A DNA stretch of 64,000 nt, taken from NCBI RefSeq assembly GCF_032884065.1, contig NW_027066194.1:1-64000 (forward strand), written 5' to 3'. This stretch comes from Artemia franciscana (Eukaryota > Arthropoda > Branchiopoda > Anostraca > Artemiidae). The position numbers and the translations under genes are program-made. The notes beneath the pieces were generated by a model, which was not told the DNA's origin, ran no database searches, and saw only the letters and a list, made by a program, of their open reading frames with translations. This document shows positions 11,903-24,119 of the stretch, piece after piece. How positions within the stretch are numbered: position 1 is the stretch's first letter; every line of letters starts with the position of its first letter.

Positions 11903-12277
11903 CTTGTAAAGGGCTGCCTGGTCTCGAATCTTGGTCAAAACAATATTGTTGATTTCGTGGACGTCTATATTTTTGGATGCAAGAATCGCTCTTTCACTTA
12001 GCCATTTATTATTTTTATAATTGTTTAGAATATTCGGAAATACTTTTTCAATCAATTCATTTTTGGACGTCACTAAATTACAGAAATCAGCAGGTAGTTG
12101 TATACGTCCTGAATTTGAGTCTACTGGGAGCTTTCCGTTTCCAATTGCCAGCAATTGATCTGAAAAAGTTTGACCAGAGTCATCGTTTTGCAATCGGACA
12201 CCCATATTTGTAGTTAATTTTAATGTTTTTACGTGTGCCCATAAATTAGAGTTTTTCAGGTCCCCCACCCACCCCAA
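11895..12277 (-). pseudogene. Helitron PIF1-like helicase fragment
   Basis: About 125 residues resemble the C-terminal part of the helicase domain of Helitron Rep/Hel proteins. The clearest stretches are SNLWAHVKTLKLTTNM, FSDQLLAIGNGKLP, IQLPADFCNLV and WLSERAILASKN-DVHEIN, ending DQAALYKSVDT. The Walker A/B part and the Rep nuclease are absent. The frame runs into the palindrome at 11902, so everything after YKSVDT is unrelated sequence. It is a truncated piece with no catalytic core. Helitron termini (TC...CTRR) were not identified. Confidence 0.8.
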
Positions 12278-14137
12278 AAAAGATCCTTCATTAACACCTG
12301 CCCCTTCGCTCCGACAAAATCCTGGATGCGACCCTGGTTGTTTCCATCCGCTATTCCCTTTGCTAAAAATTCATCTGAATCAGGCAAGTTCATTTAAAGG
12401 GCCTCAAAGTGCATTTAGGGAGATGCGAGAATTGTCATTTAGAAATCTTACAGTTAGCTAACTCTTTGAAAGCTCCCGAGCACCCTACTGGAATTTGACA
12501 ATACGTTATGAACACCATTGGCAATAACATGATTTTTCAGATGACTAGAGTATGCGCAGGAAAAGTTCACAGACTCGCCTTGAATTGTATTCCCTAATGT
12601 GGAAGCACGCCTTCAATATTTTATTGATACAAATAAACAGGTTAGACATGCTTTATGTATGAAGACGTTTTGCGTCGAATTCTTGCCTTTTTCATTCAAT
12701 GCCTGGAAATATCTTCATATCTTGCTGTGATCAATCATGTTGATTCACACATTCTGGATGAGGCAGTCAAAGTGGAATGATATGAATTTTTTTGTTAAAT
12801 TTGAGTTTCTGTGTTTTTTGTTTTCTATGGAGTATTTAAATAGGAATAAGAGCAGTTTTGCTTCAAAGTGAGAGGACTTGTATTGGTAAAACTAGATTTG
12901 ATGCTCTCGACAAAGAAAAAATAAATGAGCAGTAATTTTAAATTATTTTTTTTTTATCTATAAATTTTCTTTTGTTAGAATTTATTCCCCTCTAGAGGAC
13001 ATGGAAGAAATTATACCAGGCAATCTAAAACTTATTTAGAATCATATATGAAGATATTTGGCTATTCCCCCAATATTTGGCCACAGAATTCCAAGATATT
13101 TGGAATTATGGCAAATTCTCCCAGTTTAAAATTCACTTATGGAAAAATCCCCTGCAGAAAATTTGCCCCTTACTCAAAAAATGTATGCATACTTACCAAT
13201 AACAAATACTATGTGTAAACAATAGGGAAATATTATAGCTTACACCCTTCCCCAGGGGTCGTGGGGTTTCGTGTTATCTCTAAAGTCATAGTTATTGTGC
13301 CTTTCAACTATGCTGAACAAAATGGCTATCTCAAAATTTGGTACTTACGTGTTAGACCGACAACACTCCAGAAATGTAATTAGATTTATCCTAATCAAAT
13401 ATTCTAAAATATAATGAAAATGTAATAGTTTAGTATAACAAATCATGGAATCTACAACAAAGAATTATAGAAAGGGGACTGGCCAGGCCAGAACACATAC
13501 TAAATTGCTGAATTGCCCTCTATTATTTTTGGTCACATAAAAATCATGACTAAAACCTTTATTTTCTGGTCAAATGAGCCCTCTCTCGATATTTTAGGGC
13601 TGCTGGGTCGATAAGATAACCACTGAAGAAAAAGCAAAAAAAAAACTAACAACGCATCCGTTATCATTGTTCTGGCAGAAAATACAAGAATCAACAGGTA
13701 GGAGCTTGAAACCTCCACAGAAGGACTCTCTGATACGCTGAATCTGGTTGGAAATATATAGCCTAAAATAGGGTATATATTTGGACACAAAAAAGTTAGG
13801 TTACGTTTGATAGGGAAATTACTGTTATTATCGTAAAAATGGAGCATCAAACGTTGGAACGCTAAATATGTTGAATTATGCCTGTGTATTCTTTGGATTG
13901 CTTTATTTGTATTTAGTTTCGTATTAAACTGTCCAGTACTTTTAATTTTATAAATTTATCGTGAAAAAAAAGGGTCTTTAGAAATATTTAAATTTCCCTC
14001 AAGATCAATTGCCAACTTAACTCAGGTTCCCACTTAAATCGTTGGACTATGCTTATTTAGTGCTTTCAAGACTTCTTTACTTGCAGTGAATTTTTTTAGG
14101 AACAATTCTTATATGAACAGGATGATCAATTAAATAC
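12278..14137. other. unique or decayed DNA, no recognised gene
   Basis: AT-rich sequence without domain-bearing ORFs. A fragment of the mosaic repeat (containing ctctctgatacgctgaatct) lies near 13690-13760, and overlapping minus ORFs at 13533-13850 are readings through it. The left end (12278-12440) may be more Helitron-associated debris. Confidence 0.4.
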
Positions 14138-15405
14138 CATGGAAGCCAGAAAAAATTAAGAATTAACAGTTTTTCTTCTGTCAGCCTACTAAGCTATCGT
14201 ACTACAATTTTGATTATCGCCTCTCCCTCCCTCTGTTACAAAATTTTCAGGCAAAATTTTTACAAAGTTCTCTTATTTTAAAGGAATTATTGTAATTTTA
14301 TTATATAATGAATAGTTTCCTTTTGACTGTTATTAATTTATCATTAAAATTATTTAATTATTATTAATTATTTGATCAAATTATTTAAATTATGTTCATT
14401 TAAGGTACTTGCGCGTTATAGCAACCACACTCAAGTTCTTGATCCGAGTAAAACTGGAGTCTGTCTGTGCTCAGAGATAATTAACTTCGTCTCAGTGAGA
14501 TATTAAATAAAAAAAACTAGTTTTTCTTAAACTGAAAGTAAGGAGCGACATTAAAACTTAAAACAAACAGAAATTATTCCGAGTACGAAAGGGGCTGTTC
14601 CCTTCTCAACGCCCAGCTCTTTACGCTAAAGTTTGACTCTTTCTCTCAATTCTACTTTATTAAACAGTAAAAAACTTAAGCGTAAAAAGCAGGGCGTTGA
14701 GAAGGGGATAGCCCCTTTCGTATTCGTAATAATTTCTGTTCGTTTTAAGTTTTAATGTCGCTCCTTACTTTCAGTTAAAAAAAACTAGTTTTTCTTATTT
14801 AATTTCTGAAAGTTTTTGAATTAATGCATGTTTGATTTTGGCTCTCTGCTCAAAAACTATTAAAATGAAATTTGCGTATTAATTCTTTTTTTGGCTAAAT
14901 GGCTTTCTCTTTGTTTTGATCAGACGGTTTTGAGAAAAAAGGGTGGGGGAGGAGGCCTAGTTGCCATCCAATTTTTTGGTTACTTAAAAAGACAACTAGA
15001 ACTTTCAATTTTTATCAAACGTTTTTATTAGTAAAAAATGTACGTAACTTAAGAATTAACTTGCGTAACGAACTTCTATATTCGTCTATTTTTATTATGT
15101 ATATGAGGGGGTTTGTCCTCTCGTTAATACCTTGCTCTTTACACTAAAGTTCAAATTTTGTCCCAATTATTTAAGAATGACCCCTGAATCAGAAAGGCAG
15201 TAAAATAAATAGTTGAAATTACTAAAAATACTTGAGCGTAAAGAGCGAGATATTTAAGAGGAGAAGAACCCCTCGTATGTGTAATAATCTCTGTTTGTTT
15301 AAAATTTTAATACTACTCCTTACTTTCAGTTGAAAAAACTTTTTCATATTTATTTTTTTAATAATGGTAGAAAATTCTGCGCCCCCCTTCATTAAATTTG
15401 TATTC
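14138..15405 (+). repeat. 1.25 kb dispersed repeat, copy 2
   Basis: Colinear with 5372-6630, including both hairpins (14508-14800 and 15100-15285). It differs by scattered substitutions and small indels, for example an extra ttttttgg near 14890 and tttccttttgactg near 14310. The copies lie 8.8 kb apart in direct orientation, so they could mediate unequal exchange. Confidence 0.8.
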
Positions 15406-15539
15406 CCCCATGTTATATTCTTCCAAGAAAAGATCTTCCCACAAGTCCCCTTCCCCTCGGGAAGGGAAAGGGGAAGTCCGCTTCCCCTCGGGCCCCTTCC
15501 GCGGGAGGGGGGGGGGGTGGAACCTAAAATCTTGGAAAA

Positions 15540-16199
15540 AGCTTAGAGGGGAGGGATCGGGATGAGACTTGGTGGAAAAAATAAGCCCAAGTCCCAGTTA
15601 CGAGATTGATACAACCGGAACAGGAACGTCTCAGCTCTTTTTGGGTTAGTTGGGGGGAGGGTTAATTCTCAAAAATTAGAAAAAATGAGGTATTCTTAAC
15701 TTACGAAAGAGCGATCGTATCTTAATGAAATTTCATATTTAGAAGGATCTTGAAACTCGCATCTCTTATTTTAAGTCCCGACTGGATCCAGTGTCATTAA
15801 GGGGGGGGGCGGAAATCTTGGAAAACAATTAAAGCAGAGAGATCAGGATGGAACTTGGTGGAAGGAATAAAAACATGTCCAAAATACGTGACTGACATAA
15901 CCAGATTGGATCCGCCCTCTTTGTGGAGTTGGGGGGAGGGAGGGAGTAATTCGGAAAAATTAGAAAAATTGAGGTATTTGTAATTCACGAACGGGTGATC
16001 CGATCTTAATGAAATTTGATATTTAGAAGGATTTTGTGCTTTAGAGCTCTTATTTATAATCCTGACCAGATCTGGTGACATTGGGGGGAGTTGGAGCGAA
16101 AACCGGAATTCTTGGAAAATGTGAAAATTGAGGTATCTTAATCTTACGAATGGGTGATCGGATCTTAGCAAAAATTGATATATAGATGAATCTTATAGA

Positions 16200-16200
<1 letters not shown>
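15540..16200 (+). repeat. ~300 bp satellite array, block 1
   Basis: Diverged tandem units. Landmarks per unit are cttacgaa(c/t)gggtgatcgg, gatcttaatgaaatttgata, tttagaaggat and a G-rich stretch (ttggggggag). The array also contains gatcgggatgaaacttggtg. Units average about 290-310 bp. Minus ORFs here (15797-16171, 16050-16340) are satellite and (TA)n readings. Confidence 0.8.

Positions 16201-16202
<2 letters not shown>

Positions 16203-16287
<85 letters not shown>
16203..16287. repeat. (TA)n microsatellite
   Basis: About 84 bp of pure TA/AT dinucleotides at the junction between satellite block 1 and large repeat copy A. The sequence immediately after it, aaatctcaatatatttcaaa apart from a short insertion, is the same as after the (TA)n at 20861. 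Confidence 0.95.
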
Positions 16288-16290
<3 letters not shown>

Positions 16291-19200
16291 CCATAAATCT
16301 CAATATATTTCAAAGGTATACCTACCAAGCAACCCCACACGCGGCTCGGTTTTGAATTGATTGATGGGTGATTCTTTGGTACTTAGAACAAGCTTATTCC
16401 ACAGCTTAGCCCCTCTATAAATAACTGAAAAAGCCCAAGCGATGTTCACAAGAGCCCAAATATTGTTAGTAATATATGTTCAAAATATACAGTACTGTAT
16501 CAGGATACACTATTCCACAAATTTTTTTTTTTTCGGGGAGAAAGATAATTTCTTTTCAATTTGGCTTTGTACCGTAGTTGTACTGTAGTGCCGCTAGGTG
16601 CCTCTAGTCCAAGGTGGCGGTCGAAAATATGAGTTTGTAAAAATGAAAAGATAAGACCGTTCAAATAGGCCAGTATGGGGTAATCGATTGCAGAAGTTCC
16701 GAATATGAACGTAAAACTAACTTAAGTTGTACCGTAGTGTTGCTAGCCGCTTCAGATTCAAGGTGGCGGTCGAAAATACAAGTTTTGTTAAAACAAGAAG
16801 TAATGACTTCAAATGGGTGGATTAAGAGCAATTGATACTTCAGATTCTGAAAACGCAGGTACATTCAAACCAATATACCTTAGTTGTACCATTGATCCAA
16901 TTGGGGTCAATCGAAGATGGCGGAAGAAAATGTCATTTTTTCGAATCGCGCGAGGTTCATGATCTCGATATTACTGGCTGGAGTGGAGTAATTAATGCAG
17001 CAGTTTTAAATATCGTTCTGTCATTCTGACATACGGGTAATAGTAATACAGTCTGTACAGTACAAATTTTCTAAGTATGAGACCAAGACGCGTCCAACTT
17101 ATGGCCTTTGTATACATTTGCTAAATCAAAATCAGTTAAATACTTGTTAACACGTCATCTCTTTATTTATTATAAGTGAATCAACATCAGCTAAACGGAT
17201 GGATTAAAGCATTTAAGAATTATAATTTTATCAGGAACACAAAGAGATCAATCGAATCCTCAGGTAAAAATAATAATCGCATGTTCAACAATTATAGCAC
17301 TTTGATTTGCACCAGCATAGTGGGCTACAGTTAATGTCAAATTTCCTGCAGTGGCACCTTCTTTCACACCTTTTTCTACAACCACAACGCACTGTCTCGC
17401 GACAGACTTTTGACGCTGGGGGAAGGGAACCTAACCAATTGGGAAGCCACTTTCCATTGGTGCCTCTGATCCAGCCAAAGTCAGAAAAACTGGGAAGGGT
17501 TGGTTTTGATTCCAGGCTGCGACTCCACACATGATCTGACTGTAGTGCAGCTCTAAGAATATGTTGTAAAAGCGAAGCTGGAGGAAGTCTGCATGTTCTT
17601 GGTCTTCTGTCGGAGAAATGGTTTTTCATATTTTTTTTTTGTAATAATGCTAGAATATCCTGCGCCCCTTTCATTGATATTCTTTTCCCCATGAAAAATT
17701 CGTCCATGGAAAGATCCTCCCACGTAACCCACTTTCAACTTCTCCCCCCCAAACCGAAAATCCCTGTAAAAACGTCTATACGCTTCCCAATAACCATTAA
17801 TATATGTAAACACTAGTCGAAGTTTGTAACTTGCAGCCCCTCCCACGGGGACTGTGGTGGAGTAAGTCGGCCCAAAGACATAGTTAATAGGTTTTTTCGA
17901 CTATGATGAACGAAATTCCTATCTCGGAATTTTGATCCGGTGACCACGGGGAAAAATTTGCTTGGGAGGGGGCCTAGGTGTCCTCCAGTTTTTTGGTAGC
18001 TTAAAAAGGCACTAGAACTTTTAATTGATTTTGTTATAATGATTCCTCTCGCGACATTTCAGGAACACTTGAGTCGATACGATCTCCCTGGGAAAAAAAA
18101 CAAAAAAAAAACAGAAAAAAAAACAAAAAAACAACAAATAAACACGCATCTGTGATCTGTCTTCTGGCAAAAAATGCAAAATTTCACATTTTTGTAGATA
18201 GGAGCTCGAAACCTCTACATTAGCGTTTTCTGATACGCTGAATCTGATGGTGTGAAATGCTTTTTATCATTATTCAGAGCATTAGACGGAATTCCAGATA
18301 TTATTATTTTAGTCCACTTTTACTTTCATATACCAGTGCCATTGATTTCCCCATACTAGCTTATTTGAACGGCCATGTCTTCTCATTTTGACAAACTCGT
18401 ATTTTCGTCCGTCATTTTGAATTTGAGGCACCTAGCGGCGTTCCGAGGAAAAATTTCGCTTGCGTAATCGATCCATATTAAAGAGCATACTCGAAAGTAG
18501 ATCTCAGCCAACTTTAGTGCTTTCCTCAAATACGGAAGTACTCAGGTGTTTTTCGACGCTTTTCGCCCACAATATATGCTATAAGTTGTGATACTTGCGT
18601 AATTATAAATGAAGAAAATCTCGAAAAATATTAGTAACTTAAAACAGTTAAATTTTTATGCTATTGTCGAAGAAAAAGTGACCGACGCCTGGTCTGGTAT
18701 TTGACGTTTCTTCAGTTCTTTTGATGTAATTGTAAGGCAGTATTAATTTAGTAATAAGCAATGGATCTCAGTTTCTGAAACCAGCAAATTTGCTAGGTTA
18801 AAGAATTATGTCTTCTTGCTTACTTTCTGTACTCTAAATTTTTAAAGCAACTGGATACCCTGTGGTAAATTTTGCCTATTTTCATTTCTGATTCGGTTTA
18901 GTACTTCAATTTTGTTCGATATCTTGGCTAGAGGTTTTTCAAGTTTTGTATCGAGTCTTTCGTTGCGAAACAATCACAGGGGTCTATAGTCAAGTAATAA
19001 AAAACTATGGCTTTTTGCGCTGAAGCGGGTGGGGGGTGGGCTTGAATGCCCCTGTCCAGGCACGTACGCAGGTATTTGTGTTGGGGGGGACACAACTCCT
19101 TCAAATCCCTTATCCTTGAGAGGTATTAGAAAATTTTGTGAAAATAAAAACAAATCGAGAAATTTAGGGGATGGGGGGGGCACCCCGTTGTGCACGTGCC

Positions 19201-19980
19201 AGCACACCAGCCCATGTCTCCCACTCATCTTTTTTAATCGTGTTTCATCTATTTAAAAATATACTGATTCGCTGATCGCCATATCAAAGTTCGGTGTTAT
19301 GAGGCAAGCACGGTAGTAAAAATGTGTCTGTTTCCTTCCTGTAAATTATGTACTTTTTCAGGCACATAATTCTCACCGTAATATAAAAGAATCATAACTT
19401 CAAAAAAAGCAGAACAATGTCTAAAAAACCTGGCAGTTAGATATTATTTGTTAGAGAAGAAGAGACACAACGACACCCAATTTGATACCAATGGCTAATG
19501 ACGAAGTAGGATACAAGGTAGTAGACATTGATATGGAAAATAAATTTGTATTATTTCTTGGATTTGTATTATGTACTATTCTTGGATTTATTTATTTTGT
19601 ATTTGTATTATTTCTTTGAGGAATATTGGGTCTCTTGGATATAAACAGGGGGATAAGGTTTCTTGAAACTTGAATGAAGGCTGAAACTGAATTAAATGTG
19701 GTTGACGGGAAATTATTTATTTCTATTTTACCTTGGATTTCTTATTTTATTGGATTTCTATCTATTATGTGCAGTAATTAACATCATTATGTGCTGTTTT
19801 CCCTCTAAAGAGTTTTTAAGGCACTTGATGTTTACTAAGTGACATATAGCGATCGCAATTGTTGTCAGTCTGTTGGTCTGTCTGTCCCAGTTTTGCTACT
19901 TAAGGCACTACCAGGTAAGCTAGGACATTGCAATTTTGCAGGCGCATCAGGGACCGGACCAAATTAAATTAGAAATAGTC
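16288..19980 (+). repeat. large mosaic repeat, segmental copy A
   Basis: Colinear with 20945-27935 (copy B) and partly with 36526-39290 (copy C). Shared landmarks in order are ctaccaagcaaccccaca, ggagaaagataatttctttt, aaggtggcggtcgaaaata, gcgaggttcatgatctcgat, the CXC ORF region, atatgctataagttgtgat, gtgaccgacgcctggtctgg, and aatttgataccaatggctaa. It lacks the outer left arm of the foldback element seen in B (a deletion joining ttggcttt to gtaccgtag near 16568) and lacks the hAT insertion. Copy A keeps single-copy GGATACAA at 19509-19516, the empty hAT site. Confidence 0.85.
17285..17600 (-). CDS. cysteine-rich (CXC/tesmin-like) C-terminal domain, intact frame
   Basis: A minus-strand frame of about 105 residues. 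It has an upstream SLLQHILRAALQSDHVW segment, a GW-containing linker (FSDFGWIRG, WLPNWLGSLPPAS) and a terminal cysteine cluster CRETVRCGCRKRCERRCHC, followed by CSPLCWCKSKCYNC and stop. Spacing resembles the short cysteine repeats (CXC type) found at the end of uncharacterised proteins linked to invertebrate mobile elements. The frame is open upstream to 17707, but the first 35 or so residues lie in non-coding repeat, so the true start is unknown. It sits between the inverted arms of the foldback-type element. It is probably the C-terminal remnant of that element's protein, with no catalytic domain visible. Confidence 0.5.
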
Positions 19981-20650
19981 GTTTCCGCAATTTGTCCGTC
20001 TTGGAAAATCATTAGAGTGGAGAGAACGGGATGAAACTTGATGGGAAGAATAAGCACAAGGTATAGATACGAGATTGACATAATTGGTACGGATCTGTTC
20101 TCTTTGACAGACCTTGGGGTTGTTAATTTGGAAAAATCAGAAAAATTGAGGTATTTTTAGCTTAAGTACGGGTGACCGGATCTTAATGAAATTTGATATT
20201 TAGAAGGAACTCATGTCTCAGAGCTCTTATTTCAAATCCCGACCAGATCTTTTGACATTAGGGGGTAGTCGGAGGAGGAAACCAGAAATCTTGGTAAACG
20301 CTTATAAATGTCGTAGATACGTGGTTTACGTAACCAGACTGGATCCGCTCTCTTTGGTGGAGTTAGCTGGTGGGGTTCAGTGCTTTGGCGAGTTTGGTGC
20401 TTTTGGACGTGCTATGACAATAAAAATTGGTAGGCATGTCAGGGAGCTGCACAAATTGACTTTAAAAAGTCGTTTTCCCCGATCCAACCGTCTGGGGGGG
20501 GGGGCTGAAAGGAGAGGAAAAATTAGAAAAATTGCGATATTTTTAACTTACAAGTGGGTGATTGGATCATAATGAATTTTGATATTTAGAAGGACTCGTG
20601 ACTCAGAGTTCTTATTTTAAATTCCCGACCGGCATTAAGCCTCTGATTTT
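19815..20650 (+). repeat. satellite head plus ~300 bp units, block 2
   Basis: Begins with the head sequence (cacttgatgtttactaagtg, acatatagcgatcgcaat, gtctgtctgtcccagttttg), then the gggaccggaccaaattaaat block. After that come two diverged ~300 bp units. The ORF at 20213-20572 is a satellite reading. Confidence 0.8.
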
Positions 20651-20853
20651 CCTTTTAAAGCAATTTGTTGATTCTTAGAATTTTGCTAGAGCTCATACCA
20701 TATGAGCTCTTGGCTCTTCCGACCTTGTCACAAGTGCCATATGAGCTCTTAGCTCTTGTTTAGTTTGTGGATTTGTTTGATTATCCTTCCAGTTGGGATT
20801 CGGAGGAGATATAGCTATGTGAAGTTTTTATTTAAAAGTGAAGTTTTTTGTGA

Positions 20854-20860
<7 letters not shown>

Positions 20861-20944
<84 letters not shown>
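20861..20944. repeat. (TA)n microsatellite
   Basis: About 84 bp of TA dinucleotides marking the left edge of copy B, mirroring 16203-16287 at the edge of copy A. Confidence 0.95.
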
Positions 20945-20947
<3 letters not shown>

Positions 20948-21479
20948 CTCAATATATTTCAAAGGTATACCTACCAAGCAACCCCACAGGTGGCTCGGTT
21001 TTGAATTGATTGATGGGCAATTATTTGGTACTTAGAACAAGCTTATTCCACAGCTTAGCCTCTCTATAAGTAACTGAAAAAGCTCAAGCGATGTTTACAA
21101 GAGCCCAAATATTGTTAGTAATATATCTTCAAAATATACAGTACTGTATTAGGATACACTATTCCACGAATTTTTGTTTTTTTTTTTGGGGAGAAAGATA
21201 ATTTCTTTTCAACTTGGCTTTTTGAACACTAAGTTTGGTCTTCTAACATGTTTTTTTGCGAGTCCTCCGTCCAAAAGCAAACACAAAGTCTCTGCCGGGT
21301 ATTTATTTTCAGCAAGATATATTTGAATTTGGCATATAGTTAGGGACTGTGTGTCGGTCTTTTAGGAGGGCGTGAGTAGTATATAACTGTGACAGCGGAG
21401 ATTATCAATTTTTTAAAATGTATTTGATGGTTAATCTAACTGTATACTTGTTTTTTTTCTGTTTTTTTTTCTTTCCTAT

Positions 21480-24119
21480 TAGTGCGGGCGAAATGGACCA
21501 AAATACTTCCGTGTTTGAGGAAAGCACCAAAATTGGCCGAGATGTACTTTCGAGCATGCTCTTTAGTATGGCTTGATTGTGCAAGCGAAATTTTTCCTCA
21601 GAACGCCGCTAGGTGGCTTGAAATCCAAGATGGCGGACGAAAATATGAGTTTGTCAAAATGAGAAGACATGGCCGTTCAAATAGGCGAATATGTCTAATC
21701 GATGGCACAGGTTCCGAATATGAGCTGAAAAATAACCTAAGTTGTACCGTAGTGCTGCTAGTTACCTCTAGTCCAAGGTGGCGGTCGAAAATACGAGTTT
21801 GTCAAAATGAAAGGATATGACCGTTCATATAGGCCAGTATGGGGTAATAGATGGCAGAAGTTCCGAATATGAACGTAAAACTAACTTAAGTTGTACCGTA
21901 GTGTTGCTAGTCGCTTCAGATTCAAGGCGGCGGTCGAAAAAATACAAGTTTTGTTAAAACAAGAAGTAATGACTTCAAATGGGCCTATTAGGAGCAATTG
22001 ATACTTCAGATTCTGAAAACGCACGTACATTCACATAAATATACCTTAATTGTACCGTTGATTCAACTGGGGTCTAAAATCGAAGATGGCGAAAGAAAAT
22101 GTCAGTTTTCTGAATCGTGCGAGGTTCATGATCTCGATATTACTGGTTTGAGTGGAGTAATTAATGCAGCAGTTTTAAATATCGTTCTGTCTTTCTGACT
22201 TACGCCTAATAGTAATACAGTCTGTACAGCACAAATTTTCTAAGTATGAGACCAAGACGCGTCCAATTTATGGCCTTTGTATACATTTGAGTGAATCAAC
22301 ATCAGCTAAACGGACGGATTAAAGCATTTAAGAAATATTATTTTATCAGGAACACAAAGAGATCAATCGAATCTTCAGGTAAAAAGAATAATCACATGTT
22401 CAACAATTAAAGCACTTTGATTTGCAACAGCATAGTGAGCTACAGTTAAGATCAAATTTCCTTCAGCGGCACCTTCTTTCACACCCTTTTTTGCAACCAC
22501 AACGCACTGTCTCGCGACAGACTTTTGACGCTGGGGGAAGGGAACCTAACCAATTGGGAAGCCACCTTCCATCGGTGCCTCTGACCCAGCCAAAGTCAGA
22601 AAAACTGGGAATGGTGGGTTTTGATTTCAGGCTGCGACTATACACATTATCTGACTGTAGTGCAACTCTAAGAATATGTTGTAAAAGTGAAGCACTAGCT
22701 CGAGGAAGTCTCTGCATGTTCTTGGTCTTCTGTCAGAAAAATGGTTTTCATTTTTATTTTTATTATTTTTTTTTAATAATGCTAGAAAATCCTGCACCCC
22801 TTTCATTGAAATTCTTTTCCCCATGAAAAATTCATCCATGAAATTATCCTCCTATGTAACCCTCTTTCAACTTCTCCCCCTTAAACCGGAAATTCCCTGT
22901 GAAAACGTCTATACGCTTCCCAATAACCATTACTATATGTAAACACTAGTCGAAGTTTGTAACTTGCAGCCCCTCCCACGGGGACTGTGGTGGAGTAATT
23001 CAGCCCCAAAGACAGAGTTAATAGGTTTTTTCGACTATGGTGAATGAAATGCCTATCTCAGAATTTTGATCCGGTGACCATGGGGAAAAAATTTTTTTTT
23101 TTGTCATTTAAAAAGGGCACTAGAACTTTTAATTATTTTTTGCTATAACGAGCTCTCTCGCGAGATTTCAGGATCACTTGAGTCGATACGATCACCCCTG
23201 GGAAAAAAAACAAACAAAAAAAAGAGAAAAAAAACAAATAAACACGTATCTGTGATCTGTCTTCTGTCAAAAAATGCAAAATTTCACATTTTTGTAGATA
23301 GGAGCTCGAGACTTCTTCATTAGGGTTTTCTGATACGCTGAATCTGATTTTGTGAAATGCTTTTTATCATTATTCAGAGCATTAGACGGAATTCCAGATA
23401 TTATTATTTTAGTCCACTCTTACTTTCATATACCAGTGCCATTGATTACCCCAGACTAGCATATTTGAGCGGTCATATCTTCTCATTTTAACAAACTCGT
23501 ATTTTCGTCTGCCATTTCGAATTTGAGGCACCAAGCTGCACTACGGTACAACTTAGGTTATTTTTGCGTTCATATTCAGGACCTATGCTATCGATTTACC
23601 CATACTATCCTATTTGAACAGCCAGGTCTTCTCATTTTGACAAACTCGTATTTTCGTCTGCTATTTTGAATTCGAGGCACCTAGAGGTACTACGGTACAA
23701 CTGAAGGTATTTTTGCGTTCGTACTCGGAACCTATGCCATCGATTAACCCATACTAGCCTATTTGAACGGCCATGTCTTCTCATTTTGACAAACTCGTAT
23801 TTTCGTCTGCCACTTTGGATTTGAGGCACCTAGCGGCACTACGGTACAACTTAGGTTATTTTTAAGCTCATATTTGGAAAATGTGCCATCGATTACTCCA
23901 TACTAGCCTGTTTGTACGGACATGTTTTCTCATCTTGACATTCGTATTTTGTCTGCCATCTTGGATTTCAAGCCACCTAGTGGCGTTCTGAGGGAAAATT
24001 TTACTTGCGTAATTGATCCATATTAAAGAGCATACTCGAAAGTACATCTCAGCCAGTTTTGGTGCTTTCCTCAAATACGGCAGTATTCTGGTGTTTTTCG
24101 ACGCTTTTCTCCCGCGATA
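21480..24119. mobile_element. foldback-type DNA element with long inverted arms
   Basis: 2.64 kb element flanked by TAT (21477-21479 and 24120-24122). Its ends are imperfect inverted repeats, TAGTGCGGGCG on the left and CTCCCGCGATA on the right. The left arm (to about 22010) and right arm (from about 23440) are inverted relative to one another. Both are built from ~146 bp sub-repeats containing gacaaactcgtattttcgtc and cggcactacggtacaactta or their complements. Copy C at 37703-37717 reads ttcctatgctataag, the uninterrupted target, which supports the boundaries. The interior carries the CXC-type ORF. The architecture resembles Foldback/Galileo-like elements. No transposase catalytic domain is visible, so autonomy is doubtful. 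A degraded version is in copy A. Confidence 0.7.
22411..22720 (-). pseudogene. CXC-type cysteine-rich ORF, copy 2 (nonsense mutation)
   Basis: Paralogue of 17285-17600 in segmental copy B. The HILRVALQSDNVYSRSLKS segment, WLPNWLGSLPPAS and the first half of the cysteine cluster (CRETVRCGCKKGCERRCR) are kept. A Cys codon is TGA at about 22466 where copy A has TGC, giving a stop. The remaining cysteines (CSSLCCCKSKCFNC) continue in the same frame. The pair therefore differ by one inactivating change plus substitutions. Confidence 0.6.

Noticed and set aside
15797-16171. Minus-strand ORFs in satellite blocks (also 19029, 20213, 47518, 48297, 48530)
   Set aside because: They recur as the same phrases in different blocks (for example KFHPDLS and VFQDFRF), showing they are translations of satellite units.
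16050-16340. 96-codon ORF rich in YI repeats (similar ones at 20756, 63422 and 63453)
   Set aside because: Readings through (TA)n microsatellites; open in several frames with no real coding signal.
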